NCBI GenBank assembly: GCA_047975265.1
Contig: JBKEDE010000005.1
Location: 1-64,000, forward strand
DNA from: UJ101 sp047975265
Lineage (GTDB): Bacteria > Bacteroidota > Bacteroidia > Flavobacteriales > UJ101
DNA: 64,000 nucleotides
Direction of reading: 5' to 3'
Of this stretch, positions 40,955-49,650 are shown in pieces. The notes under the pieces are model-generated. The model did no database searches. It saw nothing but the letters and a program-made list of their open reading frames with translations, and was not told the DNA's origin. Both the position numbers and the translations under genes were made by a program. The first letter of the stretch is position 1. Every line of letters starts with the position of its first letter.

Positions 40955-40985
40955 AAAACCTGTTCTGTTTTGAGCAGGTTTTTTA
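40955..40985 (+). terminator. Rho-independent terminator after trxB
   Basis: AACCTGTTC and GAGCAGGTT form a 9-bp stem (one G.U pair) with a short T-rich loop, followed by a run of T residues, about 30 bp after the trxB stop. Confidence 0.8.
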
Positions 40986-41030
40986 TATATTTGGAGCGAT
41001 TAAGTATTTACAATTACAGTTATAAATTAT

Positions 41031-41669
41031 ATGAAACGATTAAAAAAGGTACAGGGCTTGTTATTTCTATTTTGTATTTTACCACTTTTAGGGCAAGAAA
41101 CTACCGCCGATCAAGAAACACCGGAAATTAATTTGAATAACGGAACGATTGAACAACGCATAGACTACCTTATTTCTTCATCTAATAATTATCAAAACTA
41201 TAAAGTTGTCAAAAAAACAGCATTAAATTCAATAAAAAACACCATTCTCGATACGATAAAAGGGTTAGAGAGTTCTTTAGATAAATCCAATAAAACGATT
41301 AAAGAAAAATCAAAAGAAATTATAACCTTGCAGACTGATTTGAAAAAAACCAATGAAGATCTTAAAAAAGTAACCGATGAAAAAGACAGCTTTTCCTTTT
41401 TTGGATTATTGATTGGTAAAAGTTTGTACAGCATTATACTGTGGGGAATAATCATAGCTCTATTGGTGGGGCTTTTCATGGTTTTTGGAATGTTCAAAAG
41501 AGCCAATGTTATTACGCTGAAAACAAAAAAAGAATTTAACAATATTGAGGAAGAATTTGATAATTATCGTAAATCTTCTTTAGAGCGGGAACAAAAAATC
41601 AAACGAGAACTTCAAGACTATAAGAACAAAGAAAAGTACGAGAAGCAAAAGAAAAGTAAAACAAAGTAG
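41031..41669 (+). CDS. Membrane-anchored coiled-coil hypothetical protein
   Basis: A 212-residue product. A signal-like segment is at residues 7-21 (ending LLGQE), followed by a periplasmic helical part with a coiled coil at about 70-120 (KGLESSLDKSNKTIKEKSKE), one transmembrane segment at about 125-152, and a basic cytoplasmic coiled coil to the end (LEREQKIKRELQDYKNKEKY). No enzyme motif is present. Similar flavobacterial proteins have, I believe, sometimes been annotated as tRNA methyltransferases without motif support. Function unknown; it may tie an envelope component to the cytoplasm. Confidence 0.7.
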   Translation: MKRLKKVQGLLFLFCILPLLGQETTADQETPEINLNNGTIEQRIDYLISSSNNYQNYKVVKKTALNSIKNTILDTIKGLESSLDKSNKTIKEKSKEIITLQTDLKKTNEDLKKVTDEKDSFSFFGLLIGKSLYSIILWGIIIALLVGLFMVFGMFKRANVITLKTKKEFNNIEEEFDNYRKSSLEREQKIKRELQDYKNKEKYEKQKKSKTK

Positions 41670-41690
41670 TTAAATAAAAATAAGTGTTTT

Positions 41691-42008
41691 TTAACAAATT
41701 TTTGCTTTCACTTCCAAAATCACTTTTGACTCATTTTCAGTACGGATTAAATTAGAATCTGCCAATTTTTCTAAAGCCTTGATAATGTTATTTTTTGCAG
41801 GTTTTTTTAGCTTTTTTAGAATCTCAAAAGCTTCAGATCGACTTAGTTCATTGGGTTCAATCAAAATCATCTCGTCAAAACCAAATTTTTGAATCAACAA
41901 TTCTTCAAATCGGGATTCTACCAGGTCAATCTGTTGGTCGGCAACAATCACCATATCAAATAATCTTAAGATAGCCTGCTGTTGTTGAATAGTTAACTGA
42001 TTTTTCAT
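41691..42008 (-). CDS. Hypothetical helical protein (possibly TerB-like)
   Basis: A 105-residue soluble, all-helical protein. The pattern LRLFDMVIVADQQIDLVESRFEE (a helix, then an ADxxID turn, then a helix) is reminiscent of TerB-like or EF-hand-like helical bundles, in which an acidic loop follows the first helix. The rest is Leu/Lys-rich and ends KVILEVKAKIC. No firm family. It is convergent with the coiled-coil gene and divergent from rlmD. Confidence 0.6.
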   Translation of the reverse strand: MKNQLTIQQQQAILRLFDMVIVADQQIDLVESRFEELLIQKFGFDEMILIEPNELSRSEAFEILKKLKKPAKNNIIKALEKLADSNLIRTENESKVILEVKAKIC

Positions 42009-42086
42009 GACTGTCTAATTTAAAATAGATTTCTAAAAGTACTAAAAAAGTACAGAAAAACCAAAAGATAATCATCTTCCTTTATG

Positions 42087-42094
42087 TATTTTTG
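42087..42094 (+). promoter_or_regulatory. -7 promoter element directly before rlmD
   Basis: TATTTTTG matches TAnnTTTG and ends 4 bp before ATG 42099, suggesting a leaderless or nearly leaderless mRNA. It overlaps a possible upstream ATG at 42084, which is therefore unlikely to be the start. Confidence 0.5.
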
Positions 42095-42098
42095 CGAT

Positions 42099-43502
42099 AT
42101 GGGAAGAAAAAAGAATCAAATTATTGAAAATATAGAACTTATTGATGCCGGAGCAAAAGGCATTGCGGTGGGAAAAAATGATGAAGGGCGTGTTGTTTTT
42201 GTAAAAAATGCGGTACCCGGAGATGTTGTGGATGTACAAATCAGAAAACGAAAGAAAAATTATTGGGAAGGAATCCCTATAAATTTTCACCACTATTCTG
42301 ATAAAAGAGTTACTTCAAAGTGTAAACATTTTGGTATTTGCGGGGGATGTAAATGGCAAAACTTAGAATACAAATATCAACTCTATTATAAACAAAAAGA
42401 AGTTGAAAATAATTTGAAACGATTAGGAGGAATCCAACTTCCGGAGATTATGCCTATTAAAGGTTCTGACGAAATTTATCTGTACCGTAACAAAATGGAG
42501 TTTTCGTTTTCTAACAAAAGATGGATTACAGAAGAAGAAATAAAAAGTGGAAAAGAACTTAAAGATACCAATGCTTTAGGATTTCATATTCCCGGAATGT
42601 GGAGTAAAATTTTAGATTTGGAAGAATGTTATTTACAAGCAGAACCTTCTAATTCAATTCGTTTAGCGGTAAAGGAATATGCTGAGGAGCATTCGTTAAA
42701 TTTTTTTGATTTATACAATCAACAAGGATTTTTACGTACTTTAATGATTCGAACTTCTTCATTAGGAGAATTGATGGTACTAATTCAGTTTTATCAAGAA
42801 AATAAGACACAACGTGAAGGGTTGCTTCATTTTTTAAAAGAAACGTTTAATATAACATCCTTGTTATATGCTATCAATTCTAAAGGAAATGATTCGCTTT
42901 ATGATTTAGACATCAAACTCTTTAACGGGCGAGATTATATTTTTGAGGAAATGGAAGGTTTACGTTTTAAAATTGGAGCAAAATCATTTTATCAAACCAA
43001 TTCATCCCAAGCATATGAATTGTATAAAATAACACATGAATTTGCTGATTTAAAAGGTGATGAATTAATTTATGATTTATACACCGGAACGGGAACTATT
43101 GCACAATTTGTAAGTAAAAAAGCTCATAAAGTAATTGGAATAGAAGCTGTTTCTGAGGCTATTGAAGCAGCTAAAGAAAATGCCCGACAAAACGGTATTG
43201 AAAACTGTACGTTCTACTGTGGTGATATGAAAGATATTTTTACAGAAGAATTTATAAAACAAAACGGATATCCTGATGTGATTATTACAGATCCTCCTCG
43301 TGATGGAATGCACAAAAAAGTAGTAGAGCAAATTTTGAAAATAGCTCCTAAAAAAATAGTTTATGTAAGTTGTAATTCAGCAACTCAAGCTCGTGATTTA
43401 GCTTTGATGAATGAATTATACAAAGTAACAAAAGTACAACCTGTTGATATGTTTCCACAAACGCATCATGTAGAAAATATTGTTTTGCTTGAGAAAAGAT
43501 AA
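42099..43502 (+). CDS. rlmD: 23S rRNA (uracil-C5)-methyltransferase, RlmD/TrmA family
   Basis: A 467-residue RNA methyltransferase. An N-terminal TRAM domain (residues about 5-65) is followed by an Fe-S site with KHFGICGGCKWQNLEY plus an earlier Cys. The C-terminal SAM domain has LIYDLYTGTGTIAQFVSKK, ITDPPRDGMHKKV and the catalytic VYVSCNSATQARDL. It methylates a uracil of 23S rRNA; which one (1939 or 747) cannot be told. ATG 42099 is chosen because the -7 promoter element overlaps the earlier ATG. Confidence 0.92.
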   Translation: MGRKKNQIIENIELIDAGAKGIAVGKNDEGRVVFVKNAVPGDVVDVQIRKRKKNYWEGIPINFHHYSDKRVTSKCKHFGICGGCKWQNLEYKYQLYYKQKEVENNLKRLGGIQLPEIMPIKGSDEIYLYRNKMEFSFSNKRWITEEEIKSGKELKDTNALGFHIPGMWSKILDLEECYLQAEPSNSIRLAVKEYAEEHSLNFFDLYNQQGFLRTLMIRTSSLGELMVLIQFYQENKTQREGLLHFLKETFNITSLLYAINSKGNDSLYDLDIKLFNGRDYIFEEMEGLRFKIGAKSFYQTNSSQAYELYKITHEFADLKGDELIYDLYTGTGTIAQFVSKKAHKVIGIEAVSEAIEAAKENARQNGIENCTFYCGDMKDIFTEEFIKQNGYPDVIITDPPRDGMHKKVVEQILKIAPKKIVYVSCNSATQARDLALMNELYKVTKVQPVDMFPQTHHVENIVLLEKR

Positions 43503-43564
43503 ATGTTGAACTTAGTACTTCACCCGTTATTGCATATACACGATGATGTATGCAGTGTTTTTTT

Positions 43565-44362
43565 TCAAAACCAATTCCGTTTATATTCAATTTTTTTTGT
43601 TGCATCATTGGGAAATGTTATTATTTCATAATAATACTCTTTGCCTTTTAAATCTTTTTCAAGTTGAAACTTACCTTTATTGTCCATTGAGTAAACTCTA
43701 CTAATAAAATGGATAGGTGTTGCTCCATGAAAATCTCCTTGATATTCTGTTGATATATAATTTAGTTTTTTGTCAAATGGAAAGTTATAAAAGTCCAAAT
43801 TAGCTGTTCTAAAGTTTCCAAATAGATTGACTTGATTATTCTTTATATCATATATTAAATAATCCGAAACACTACATCCAAGACCATTACAAGGATGAGA
43901 AGTGAATTCTAAAAAGATAATTTCGTCATTATTGAAATTATATAATTTAATTTTTTGAATGCTATTACAAAACATATCTTCTATTTTACCATCAACTCTG
44001 GGATTAATTATTTTGAGATTCTCAATAGTGATTTTGTTAGAGTTTATTTTAATCCAATCAATATTCAAACTGTCTTTTTTGAAAATTTGGATAGTGTTTT
44101 TTCCTATTTTGTAGCTTTCTAATTGTTTAACATTATACCCAACCTCTAAGGTATCGATTGGTTGAATTTTAAATGTTTTGATTGAATCTAAGAATTGATT
44201 AAAAAAAAATTCTCGTTGTGATATTTCGACGACCATAGCTAAATTCATTTTCTCAATTAAAGCTGATTGTTCCTGAATTGTATTATTTTCAGATAGATTA
44301 TTTTTTTTGTTCTCAGAACAAGAAAATAGTAGAAAGATGATTGGTATGGATAGTGCTTTCAT
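43565..44362 (-). CDS. Hypothetical lipoprotein
   Basis: A 265-residue product with a lipoprotein signal (MKALSIPIIFLLFSCSENKK, Cys at residue 14 or so). The mature part is Asn/Lys/Ile rich with strand-like alternation and no recognised motif; two Cys pairs occur (DMFCNSIQ, SHPCNGLGCSVSDY). The frame is open up to 44470 but the added residues are not signal-like, so the Met just before the signal is used. The flanking non-coding DNA (about 43510-43560 and 44365-44400) looks unlike the neighbours, so the gene may be an insertion between rlmD and pepP. Confidence 0.6.
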   Translation of the reverse strand: MKALSIPIIFLLFSCSENKKNNLSENNTIQEQSALIEKMNLAMVVEISQREFFFNQFLDSIKTFKIQPIDTLEVGYNVKQLESYKIGKNTIQIFKKDSLNIDWIKINSNKITIENLKIINPRVDGKIEDMFCNSIQKIKLYNFNNDEIIFLEFTSHPCNGLGCSVSDYLIYDIKNNQVNLFGNFRTANLDFYNFPFDKKLNYISTEYQGDFHGATPIHFISRVYSMDNKGKFQLEKDLKGKEYYYEIITFPNDATKKIEYKRNWF

Positions 44363-44487
44363 CATATTGTATACAATGCCCTGCCAAACGCAGTGGCATC
44401 CTTGATTTGTATTATTTGGAAATTTATTCATAAAATAGTAAAAATGAAAATAAAACGTTACCCAAGTCATCTTAAATCAGAATTTTA

Positions 44488-45780
44488 TTATGAATTCATC
44501 AACTCTTCGAGTTCTTCTATTTCAATGGGAATATTTTTCATTAAATTAAGTGGTTCTCCTGCGTTTTTCACTACATAATCATCTTCCAAACGAATTCCCA
44601 TATTTTCTTTCGGGATATAAATTCCCGGTTCAATAGTAAAGATCATATTTTCAGTGAAAGGCATTCTTAAATCACCGTAATCATGGGTATCCAAGCCCAT
44701 GTGATGTGATGTTCCGTGCATAAAATATTTTTTATAAGCAGGCCAATCCGGGTTTTCGTTTTGAATGTCTGCTTTATCAATTAATCCTAATTTCAATAAC
44801 TCTGAAGTCATTATTTTGCCTACCTCTACATGATAATCATGCCAATTGTTACCTACAGTTAAAATTTTAGCAGCTTCATTTTTAACTCGTAAAACGGCAT
44901 TGTAAACGGTCTTTTGCCGTTCTGTAAATTTTCCGGAAACAGGAATTGTTCGGGTCATATCTGAAGAGTAATTAGCATATTCAGCTCCTACATCCATTAA
45001 AATTAAATCGCCGGCTTTACATTCCCGATTATTTTCAATATAATGCAAAACACAAGCATTATAACCACCGCCTATAATTGGCGTATATGCAAATCCTTTT
45101 GAACGATTTCGAAGAAATTCGTGTGCAAACTCAGCTTCAATTTCATATTCCATTATGCCCGGTTTTACAAAACCAAGCACGCGTCTAAACCCTTTATTAG
45201 TAATATCGCATGCCTGTTGGATTAAATCAATTTCCTGTTGTTCTTTAATTCCTCTTATTTTTTGCAAAATTGGATTACTGCGTTGAATTTCATGTAGAGG
45301 ATATTGTACTTTAAACTTTTTAGTAAAGCGGTCTTCTCTGGTTTCTACCTCATTTGAAGCACGATAATGTTCATTTTTATTAAAATAAATCGTTGAAGCT
45401 TCTCGCATTAATCCGTACATAATTTTATCAAAGTCATCCAACCAATAAACGGTTTGAACACCCGATGTTTGAAAGGCTTTCTCTTTTGTTAGTTTTTCTC
45501 CTTCCCAAACAGCAATGTGCTCGTTGGTTTCTCTTAAAAATAATATCTCACGATGTTTTTTATCAATAGAATCCGGAAACAAGACTAAAATGGATTCCTC
45601 TTGGTCAACTCCTGACAAATAAAAAATATCACGGTGCTGTTCAAACGGTAATGTACTGTCGGCACTTATCGGATAAATATCGTTTGAATTGAATATGGCT
45701 ATTGAACCTGTCTTTAATTCCTTAATAAATTTAGCTCTGTTTTTAATAAATAATGAACTGTCAATAGGTGTATATTTCAT
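44488..45780 (-). CDS. pepP: Aminopeptidase P family (Xaa-Pro aminopeptidase)
   Basis: A 430-residue M24B metallopeptidase. An N-terminal creatinase-like domain (with DIFYLSGVDQEESILVLF) precedes the pita-bread catalytic domain, whose metal ligands appear in LMDVGAEYANYSSDMTRT (two Asp), HGTSHHMGLDTHD (His), TIEPGIYIP (Glu) and GIRLEDDYVV (Glu). It removes N-terminal residues preceding proline, in the cytoplasm. It is monocistronic; three sRNA genes lie upstream. Confidence 0.94.
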   Translation of the reverse strand: MKYTPIDSSLFIKNRAKFIKELKTGSIAIFNSNDIYPISADSTLPFEQHRDIFYLSGVDQEESILVLFPDSIDKKHREILFLRETNEHIAVWEGEKLTKEKAFQTSGVQTVYWLDDFDKIMYGLMREASTIYFNKNEHYRASNEVETREDRFTKKFKVQYPLHEIQRSNPILQKIRGIKEQQEIDLIQQACDITNKGFRRVLGFVKPGIMEYEIEAEFAHEFLRNRSKGFAYTPIIGGGYNACVLHYIENNRECKAGDLILMDVGAEYANYSSDMTRTIPVSGKFTERQKTVYNAVLRVKNEAAKILTVGNNWHDYHVEVGKIMTSELLKLGLIDKADIQNENPDWPAYKKYFMHGTSHHMGLDTHDYGDLRMPFTENMIFTIEPGIYIPKENMGIRLEDDYVVKNAGEPLNLMKNIPIEIEELEELMNS

Positions 45781-45859
45781 TTTAAAATTTTTATACTGTT
45801 AAATAATTTTCTAAAGATAAAGATTATGGAAAGAAAATACCTGAAAGTTTGAAAAAAGT

Positions 45860-45948
45860 CATAAAAAACTCCGTAAGCAAAACACTTACGGAGTAAAACC
45901 TAACTAATTTAAACCATGAAAAAGTTACCTTACTGTTGTATAACTTCT
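45860..45948 (-). ncRNA. Tandem small RNA gene, unit 1
   Basis: On the minus strand a -7 element TAAGTTTG (45952-45959) precedes a transcribed unit of about 89 nt: a 5' hairpin (AAGTTA with TAACTT), the 19-nt linker CATGGTTTAAATTAGTTAG (45900-45918), and a perfect 10-bp hairpin ACTCCGTAAG/CTTACGGAGT (45868-45894) followed by TTTTTT, a terminator. Two further copies with the same order but different, still paired, stem sequences follow at 46.04 and 46.2 kb. It resembles a class of flavobacterial structured RNA; the Rfam Flavo-1 model is the one to test. Function unknown. Confidence 0.65.
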
Positions 45949-46042
45949 GGTCAAACTTAAAAAAATAGTATCTAACACATCTTCCTATTTAGATAAAATA
46001 ATATTTTTTATCGATAAACAACCATATTATATGATTGAAATG

Positions 46043-46122
46043 CATAAAAAATCTCCGCAAAAACTTGCGGAGAAACTCTAACTAATCTAAACTATGAAAA
46101 AGCTACCTTATATAGAACTTTT
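46043..46122 (-). ncRNA. Tandem small RNA gene, unit 2
   Basis: Minus-strand unit of about 80 nt with the same order as unit 1. The -7-like element is TAGTTTAG (46126-46133), one base from consensus. The 5' hairpin pairs AAAAG/CTTTT and CTA/TAG with a small bulge, the linker is CATAGTTTAGATTAGTTAG (46078-46096), and the terminator is an 8-bp stem CTCCGCAA/TTGCGGAG (46053-46072) followed by ATTTTTTA. Base changes relative to unit 1 in the terminator stem are compensated on the other side. Confidence 0.62.
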
Positions 46123-46205
46123 GTGCTAAACTAAGATAAAACGATTTCATGTGCAAGTCATTTTACATTATTTAACTTATTTTTAACGTTTTTTATATAT
46201 AATTA

Positions 46206-46299
46206 TATAAAAACAAACTCCACAAGTAAAAAAGTACTTGTGGAGAAAAACTCTAACTAACTTAAACCATGAAAAGCTATACCTATACAGCTTTGTTAA
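46206..46299 (-). ncRNA. Tandem small RNA gene, unit 3
   Basis: Minus-strand unit of about 94 nt. The -7 element TATCTTTG (46303-46310) matches consensus exactly. The 5' hairpin pairs AAAGCT/AGCTTT, the linker is CATGGTTTAAGTTAGTTAG (46253-46271), and the terminator is an 11-bp stem CTCCACAAGTA/TACTTGTGGAG (46218-46245) followed by TTTGTTTTT. It is the first unit downstream of pepT on the same strand, but its own -7 element suggests separate transcription. Confidence 0.65.
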
Positions 46300-46413
46300 G
46301 AACAAAGATACAATATAATCAAATACGATTATGCACATAAATAAAATTTAACATATTTTTATATAATTTTGGGGTTAGAATTAAAAATACACTGTAATTT
46401 GTTGAAAGTTTTA

Positions 46414-47643
46414 CTATTTTCCGGTTACCAACTGAGTAATGGTTATAATCACTCCCGTAGCTTTTATCATAGATTCTACAGGAACGTATTCAAAACGCCC
46501 GTGAAAATTATGCCCTCCTGCAAAAATATTAGGACACGGTAAGCCCTTGAAAGATAATTGAGAGCCGTCTGTTCCTCCCCGAATGGCTTTTATATTTGGT
46601 TTTATCCCCACAGTTTTAATTGCTTCTTCGGCAATATCCACAATATGCTTTACCGGTTCAATTTTTTCACGCATATTATAATATTGGTCTTTAATTTCCA
46701 CTTGTATTAAATCTTTTCCTAAATCATTGTTAAGTTTATTCCCGATTTCAACCATCAGTTTTTTTCGTGCTTCAAATTGATTACGGTCGTGATCACGGAT
46801 AATATATTCTAAAGTTGTTTCTTCAATAGAACCGTTGGTTCGCATCAAATGAAAAAACCCTTCATAGCCTTCTGTATGTTCCGGAACTTCATCAAAAGGC
46901 AATTCATCTGCAAACTGTCTGGCTATAGTATTAGAATTAATCATTTTATTTTTAGCAGAACCGGGATGAACCATTTTTCCTTTAATTATGATTTTGGCAT
47001 ACGCAGCATTGAAATTTTCATATTCTAATTCTCCAATTTCGCTTCCGTCTAAAGTATAAGCCCATTGAGCTCCAAATTTTTCTACATCAAATAGCTCCGC
47101 TCCTCTTCCTACTTCTTCATCAGGTGTAAAACAAATTCTGATTTTACCATGTTTGATTTCAGGATGATGAATCAAGTATTCCATTGCAGTTACAATTTCT
47201 GCAATTCCGGCTTTATCATCTGCTCCGAGCAGTGTTGTTCCATCGGTCGTAATTATAGTTTGACCTTTGTATTGTTTTATTTCAGGAAATTCTTCTGTTT
47301 TTAAGATAATGTTTAAATCTTTGTTTAAAACGATGTCATTTCCATCATAATTTTCCCAAATTTGAGGTTTAGTATTTTCAGCCGTAAAATCAGGAGAAGT
47401 ATCCATGTGAGCAATAAAACCAATGGTGGGAATCTTTTGATCTGTATTGGAAGGCAGTGTAGCCATTACATAAGCATGTTTATCAACGGAAACATTTGTT
47501 AGACCGATTTGGTTTAGTTCATCTACTAAATAATGAGCTAAATCAAATTGTCGTTTGGTGCTGGGTATATTTTCTACAAAAGGTTTGCTTTCAGTATAAA
47601 TACTTACATATTTTAAAAATCGATTGGTTATTGCTTGTTTCAT
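46414..47643 (-). CDS. pepT: Peptidase T
   Basis: A 409-residue M20 tripeptidase of standard length. Zn-ligand motifs are IGFIAHMDTSPDFTAEN, LLGADDKAGIAEIVTAMEYL, FTPDEEVGRGAELFDVE, DGSEIGELEYENFN and GGHNFHGRFEYVPVESM. It cleaves N-terminal residues from tripeptides in the cytoplasm. An upstream extension to 47670 is not family-like; ATG at 47641-47643 gives MKQAITNRFLKYVSIYTES. It is followed downstream by the sRNA units. Confidence 0.95.
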   Translation of the reverse strand: MKQAITNRFLKYVSIYTESKPFVENIPSTKRQFDLAHYLVDELNQIGLTNVSVDKHAYVMATLPSNTDQKIPTIGFIAHMDTSPDFTAENTKPQIWENYDGNDIVLNKDLNIILKTEEFPEIKQYKGQTIITTDGTTLLGADDKAGIAEIVTAMEYLIHHPEIKHGKIRICFTPDEEVGRGAELFDVEKFGAQWAYTLDGSEIGELEYENFNAAYAKIIIKGKMVHPGSAKNKMINSNTIARQFADELPFDEVPEHTEGYEGFFHLMRTNGSIEETTLEYIIRDHDRNQFEARKKLMVEIGNKLNNDLGKDLIQVEIKDQYYNMREKIEPVKHIVDIAEEAIKTVGIKPNIKAIRGGTDGSQLSFKGLPCPNIFAGGHNFHGRFEYVPVESMIKATGVIITITQLVTGK

Positions 47644-47746
47644 TTTTTGATTTTTTGGTTGAGGGAACAAATTTACTATTTTAGATAAAATGATCTAAAA
47701 AATGATTTGAAAACGTTATTATTTAGTATATTTTGTTTTGAATGTT

Positions 47747-47754
47747 TATTTTTG
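47747..47754 (+). promoter_or_regulatory. -7 promoter element of the SurA-like operon
   Basis: TATTTTTG matches TAnnTTTG, 18 bp before ATG 47773. Confidence 0.45.
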
Positions 47755-47772
47755 CTCTTCTAAACAAAATGT

Positions 47773-49650
47773 ATGAAACAATTTATTAGAATATTCTTTT
47801 TACTAAATTCTATCATTTTAAGTAGTCAAAACAATGTTTTGGTTAAGAAAAAAGGACAAACGTATATTACAACAGAAGACTTTAAAGCTAAATTTGGCTA
47901 CACCTTAGACCATGATAAAACACAATCTAAAGAAAAAATTTTGGATTATTATTTAACCATGAAGCTGAAATCAGATGAAGCGGAATCATTAAAATTAAAC
48001 ACTTCTCCAAAATATATTAATCCTTTAGTTAAATTTATCGATGAACGAACAAAATATTATTTAGAGGAAGATCCTTTTTATAAAAAATTAGAAGCCCAAT
48101 TTATAGAACGTTCAAAAACAGAAGTACGAATGGTTCAATATTTTGTGAAAAATATTAATAAAAACAAAGCTTTACAATACCAAAAAGCCTTTAGTAAAAA
48201 TAAAAATCCTTTTAGCTCAAAAAAAGAAAATGTAGAGCGTATGGCAACCAATTATTGTACTGCCGGAGAGTTACCTTATGGTTTAGAAGAAGAAATTTTT
48301 ACCAATCTAAAGAAAGGAACGGTATTAAAAATGCAAGAAGTAACAGAAAATCAGTTTGTTTATACAATTATTGATGATATAAGACCTTATTCAGGTATTT
48401 ATAAATTTCAATTATTGTTAGTAAAAGACTCGTTACAAACAGGCAAAGAAAAAATTAATTCCCTATACAATCAAGTGCTTAAAGGAGATTCTTTTGATCA
48501 ACTAATTAAAACATTTTCTGAAGATGAAGCCTCTAAAAATAAACCTTTTATCATATTAAAAGGGAGTACTTTAGATGATAAAATTTTGAGCATCATGAAT
48601 TCTTTAAAAACAAATGAAGTTTCAAAACCGTTTAAAACAGAATTTGGTTGGAATCTGGTAAAATTAATAGAACATCAAACCACACTTAATGAAAATACTG
48701 TAAAAGAACTCTTTAAAAACTCTTTGGAATACAATACTGTTTTGAAAGGATACAAAATCAATTACATCAAAGAAAAATTAAAACCTGTCGTGAAAAAAGT
48801 TGACATTGTAAATGATTTAAATAACAAAGAACTTATCACGTTATTCAAAAAAGATTCTATCTCAAAAAATAATTATGAAAAGCAATTAGCTGATATTGTA
48901 ATTAAAAAAATAAAAAAACAAAATATTGTTACGTTTAATAACGAATTGACGTACACCAATTGGAATTTTATATCGGACAATGCTCTTTTTTTAAGAATGC
49001 TTTATAAAACGGAAAGCAATAAGCAAAAAATTAATGAAAAAATTCAAGAACGCCTTCCGGTAAGTATTGCTCAATCTGAAATTAAATTGTTTGATAACAT
49101 GCAGGATGAGTTTAATCCTCAGTTTAAAAAAGAAGTAGAATTGTTGAAAATTAATATTTTAACAGAATTATACGATGATTATCAATATGATAAAGCTTTG
49201 AAAAATCAAGAGGCTTTATTAAAAGAATACGAACAAATAAAAGAATATTATAAGTGGGATGAGCGAGTAGAAGTAATCGTCGCTTACTGTGGTTCTGATG
49301 AAAAAACAGCAAAAAATATAGAACAATCTTTTAAAAAAGATAAATCCATCAAAGAACTACAACAACAATACAGCAAAAAAAACGTTTATTTTAGAAAAAT
49401 AAAACGGGAACTTTCCAATGAAGATTTGCCTAAAGAATACTCAAAAGAAGAAAAAATAAAAATGTATAAAGAAAATGGTGATTTTTTTGTGGTCAAAACC
49501 ATTGCCGTACTCCCATCCGGTCAAAATCCTTCTTATGAAGAATTAAAATCTATTATTGAGAAAAAATATCAAGAAAAATTTTTAAATAACGAACTATCGA
49601 AACTAAAAAAAGATATTCAAATAAATCAAAATGCTTTAAATAACTTATGA
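47773..49650 (+). CDS. Periplasmic peptidyl-prolyl isomerase, parvulin type
   Basis: A 625-residue exported protein. A signal peptide (residues 1-19, ending LSSQ) precedes a helical chaperone region, then two parvulin-like segments: one degenerate (about 115-205, MVQYFVKNINKNKALQYQKA) and one better kept (about 215-310, with VKDSLQTGKEKINSLYNQVL, FSEDEASKNK, and KPFKTEFGWNLVKLIEH). The C-terminal 300 residues are Lys-rich and helical. It is the first of three overlapping or adjacent SurA-like genes, presumably acting on outer-membrane proteins in the periplasm. Confidence 0.85.
   Translation: MKQFIRIFFLLNSIILSSQNNVLVKKKGQTYITTEDFKAKFGYTLDHDKTQSKEKILDYYLTMKLKSDEAESLKLNTSPKYINPLVKFIDERTKYYLEEDPFYKKLEAQFIERSKTEVRMVQYFVKNINKNKALQYQKAFSKNKNPFSSKKENVERMATNYCTAGELPYGLEEEIFTNLKKGTVLKMQEVTENQFVYTIIDDIRPYSGIYKFQLLLVKDSLQTGKEKINSLYNQVLKGDSFDQLIKTFSEDEASKNKPFIILKGSTLDDKILSIMNSLKTNEVSKPFKTEFGWNLVKLIEHQTTLNENTVKELFKNSLEYNTVLKGYKINYIKEKLKPVVKKVDIVNDLNNKELITLFKKDSISKNNYEKQLADIVIKKIKKQNIVTFNNELTYTNWNFISDNALFLRMLYKTESNKQKINEKIQERLPVSIAQSEIKLFDNMQDEFNPQFKKEVELLKINILTELYDDYQYDKALKNQEALLKEYEQIKEYYKWDERVEVIVAYCGSDEKTAKNIEQSFKKDKSIKELQQQYSKKNVYFRKIKRELSNEDLPKEYSKEEKIKMYKENGDFFVVKTIAVLPSGQNPSYEELKSIIEKKYQEKFLNNELSKLKKDIQINQNALNNL

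Noticed and set aside
43510..43560. Imperfect dyad GCATATACA...TGTATGC beside the lipoprotein gene, possibly an integron-type attC or repeat
   Set aside because: The arms do not match well, no matching site was found on the other side of the gene, and no integrase is in the window.
45916..46150. Plus-strand mini frames beginning MKKLPY in the sRNA region
   Set aside because: The three ATGs are followed by unrelated short peptides of different lengths (14, 11 and about 22 codons), while the RNA stems covary and the -7 elements and T-runs fit only the minus strand. They are best seen as the complement of the RNA linker.
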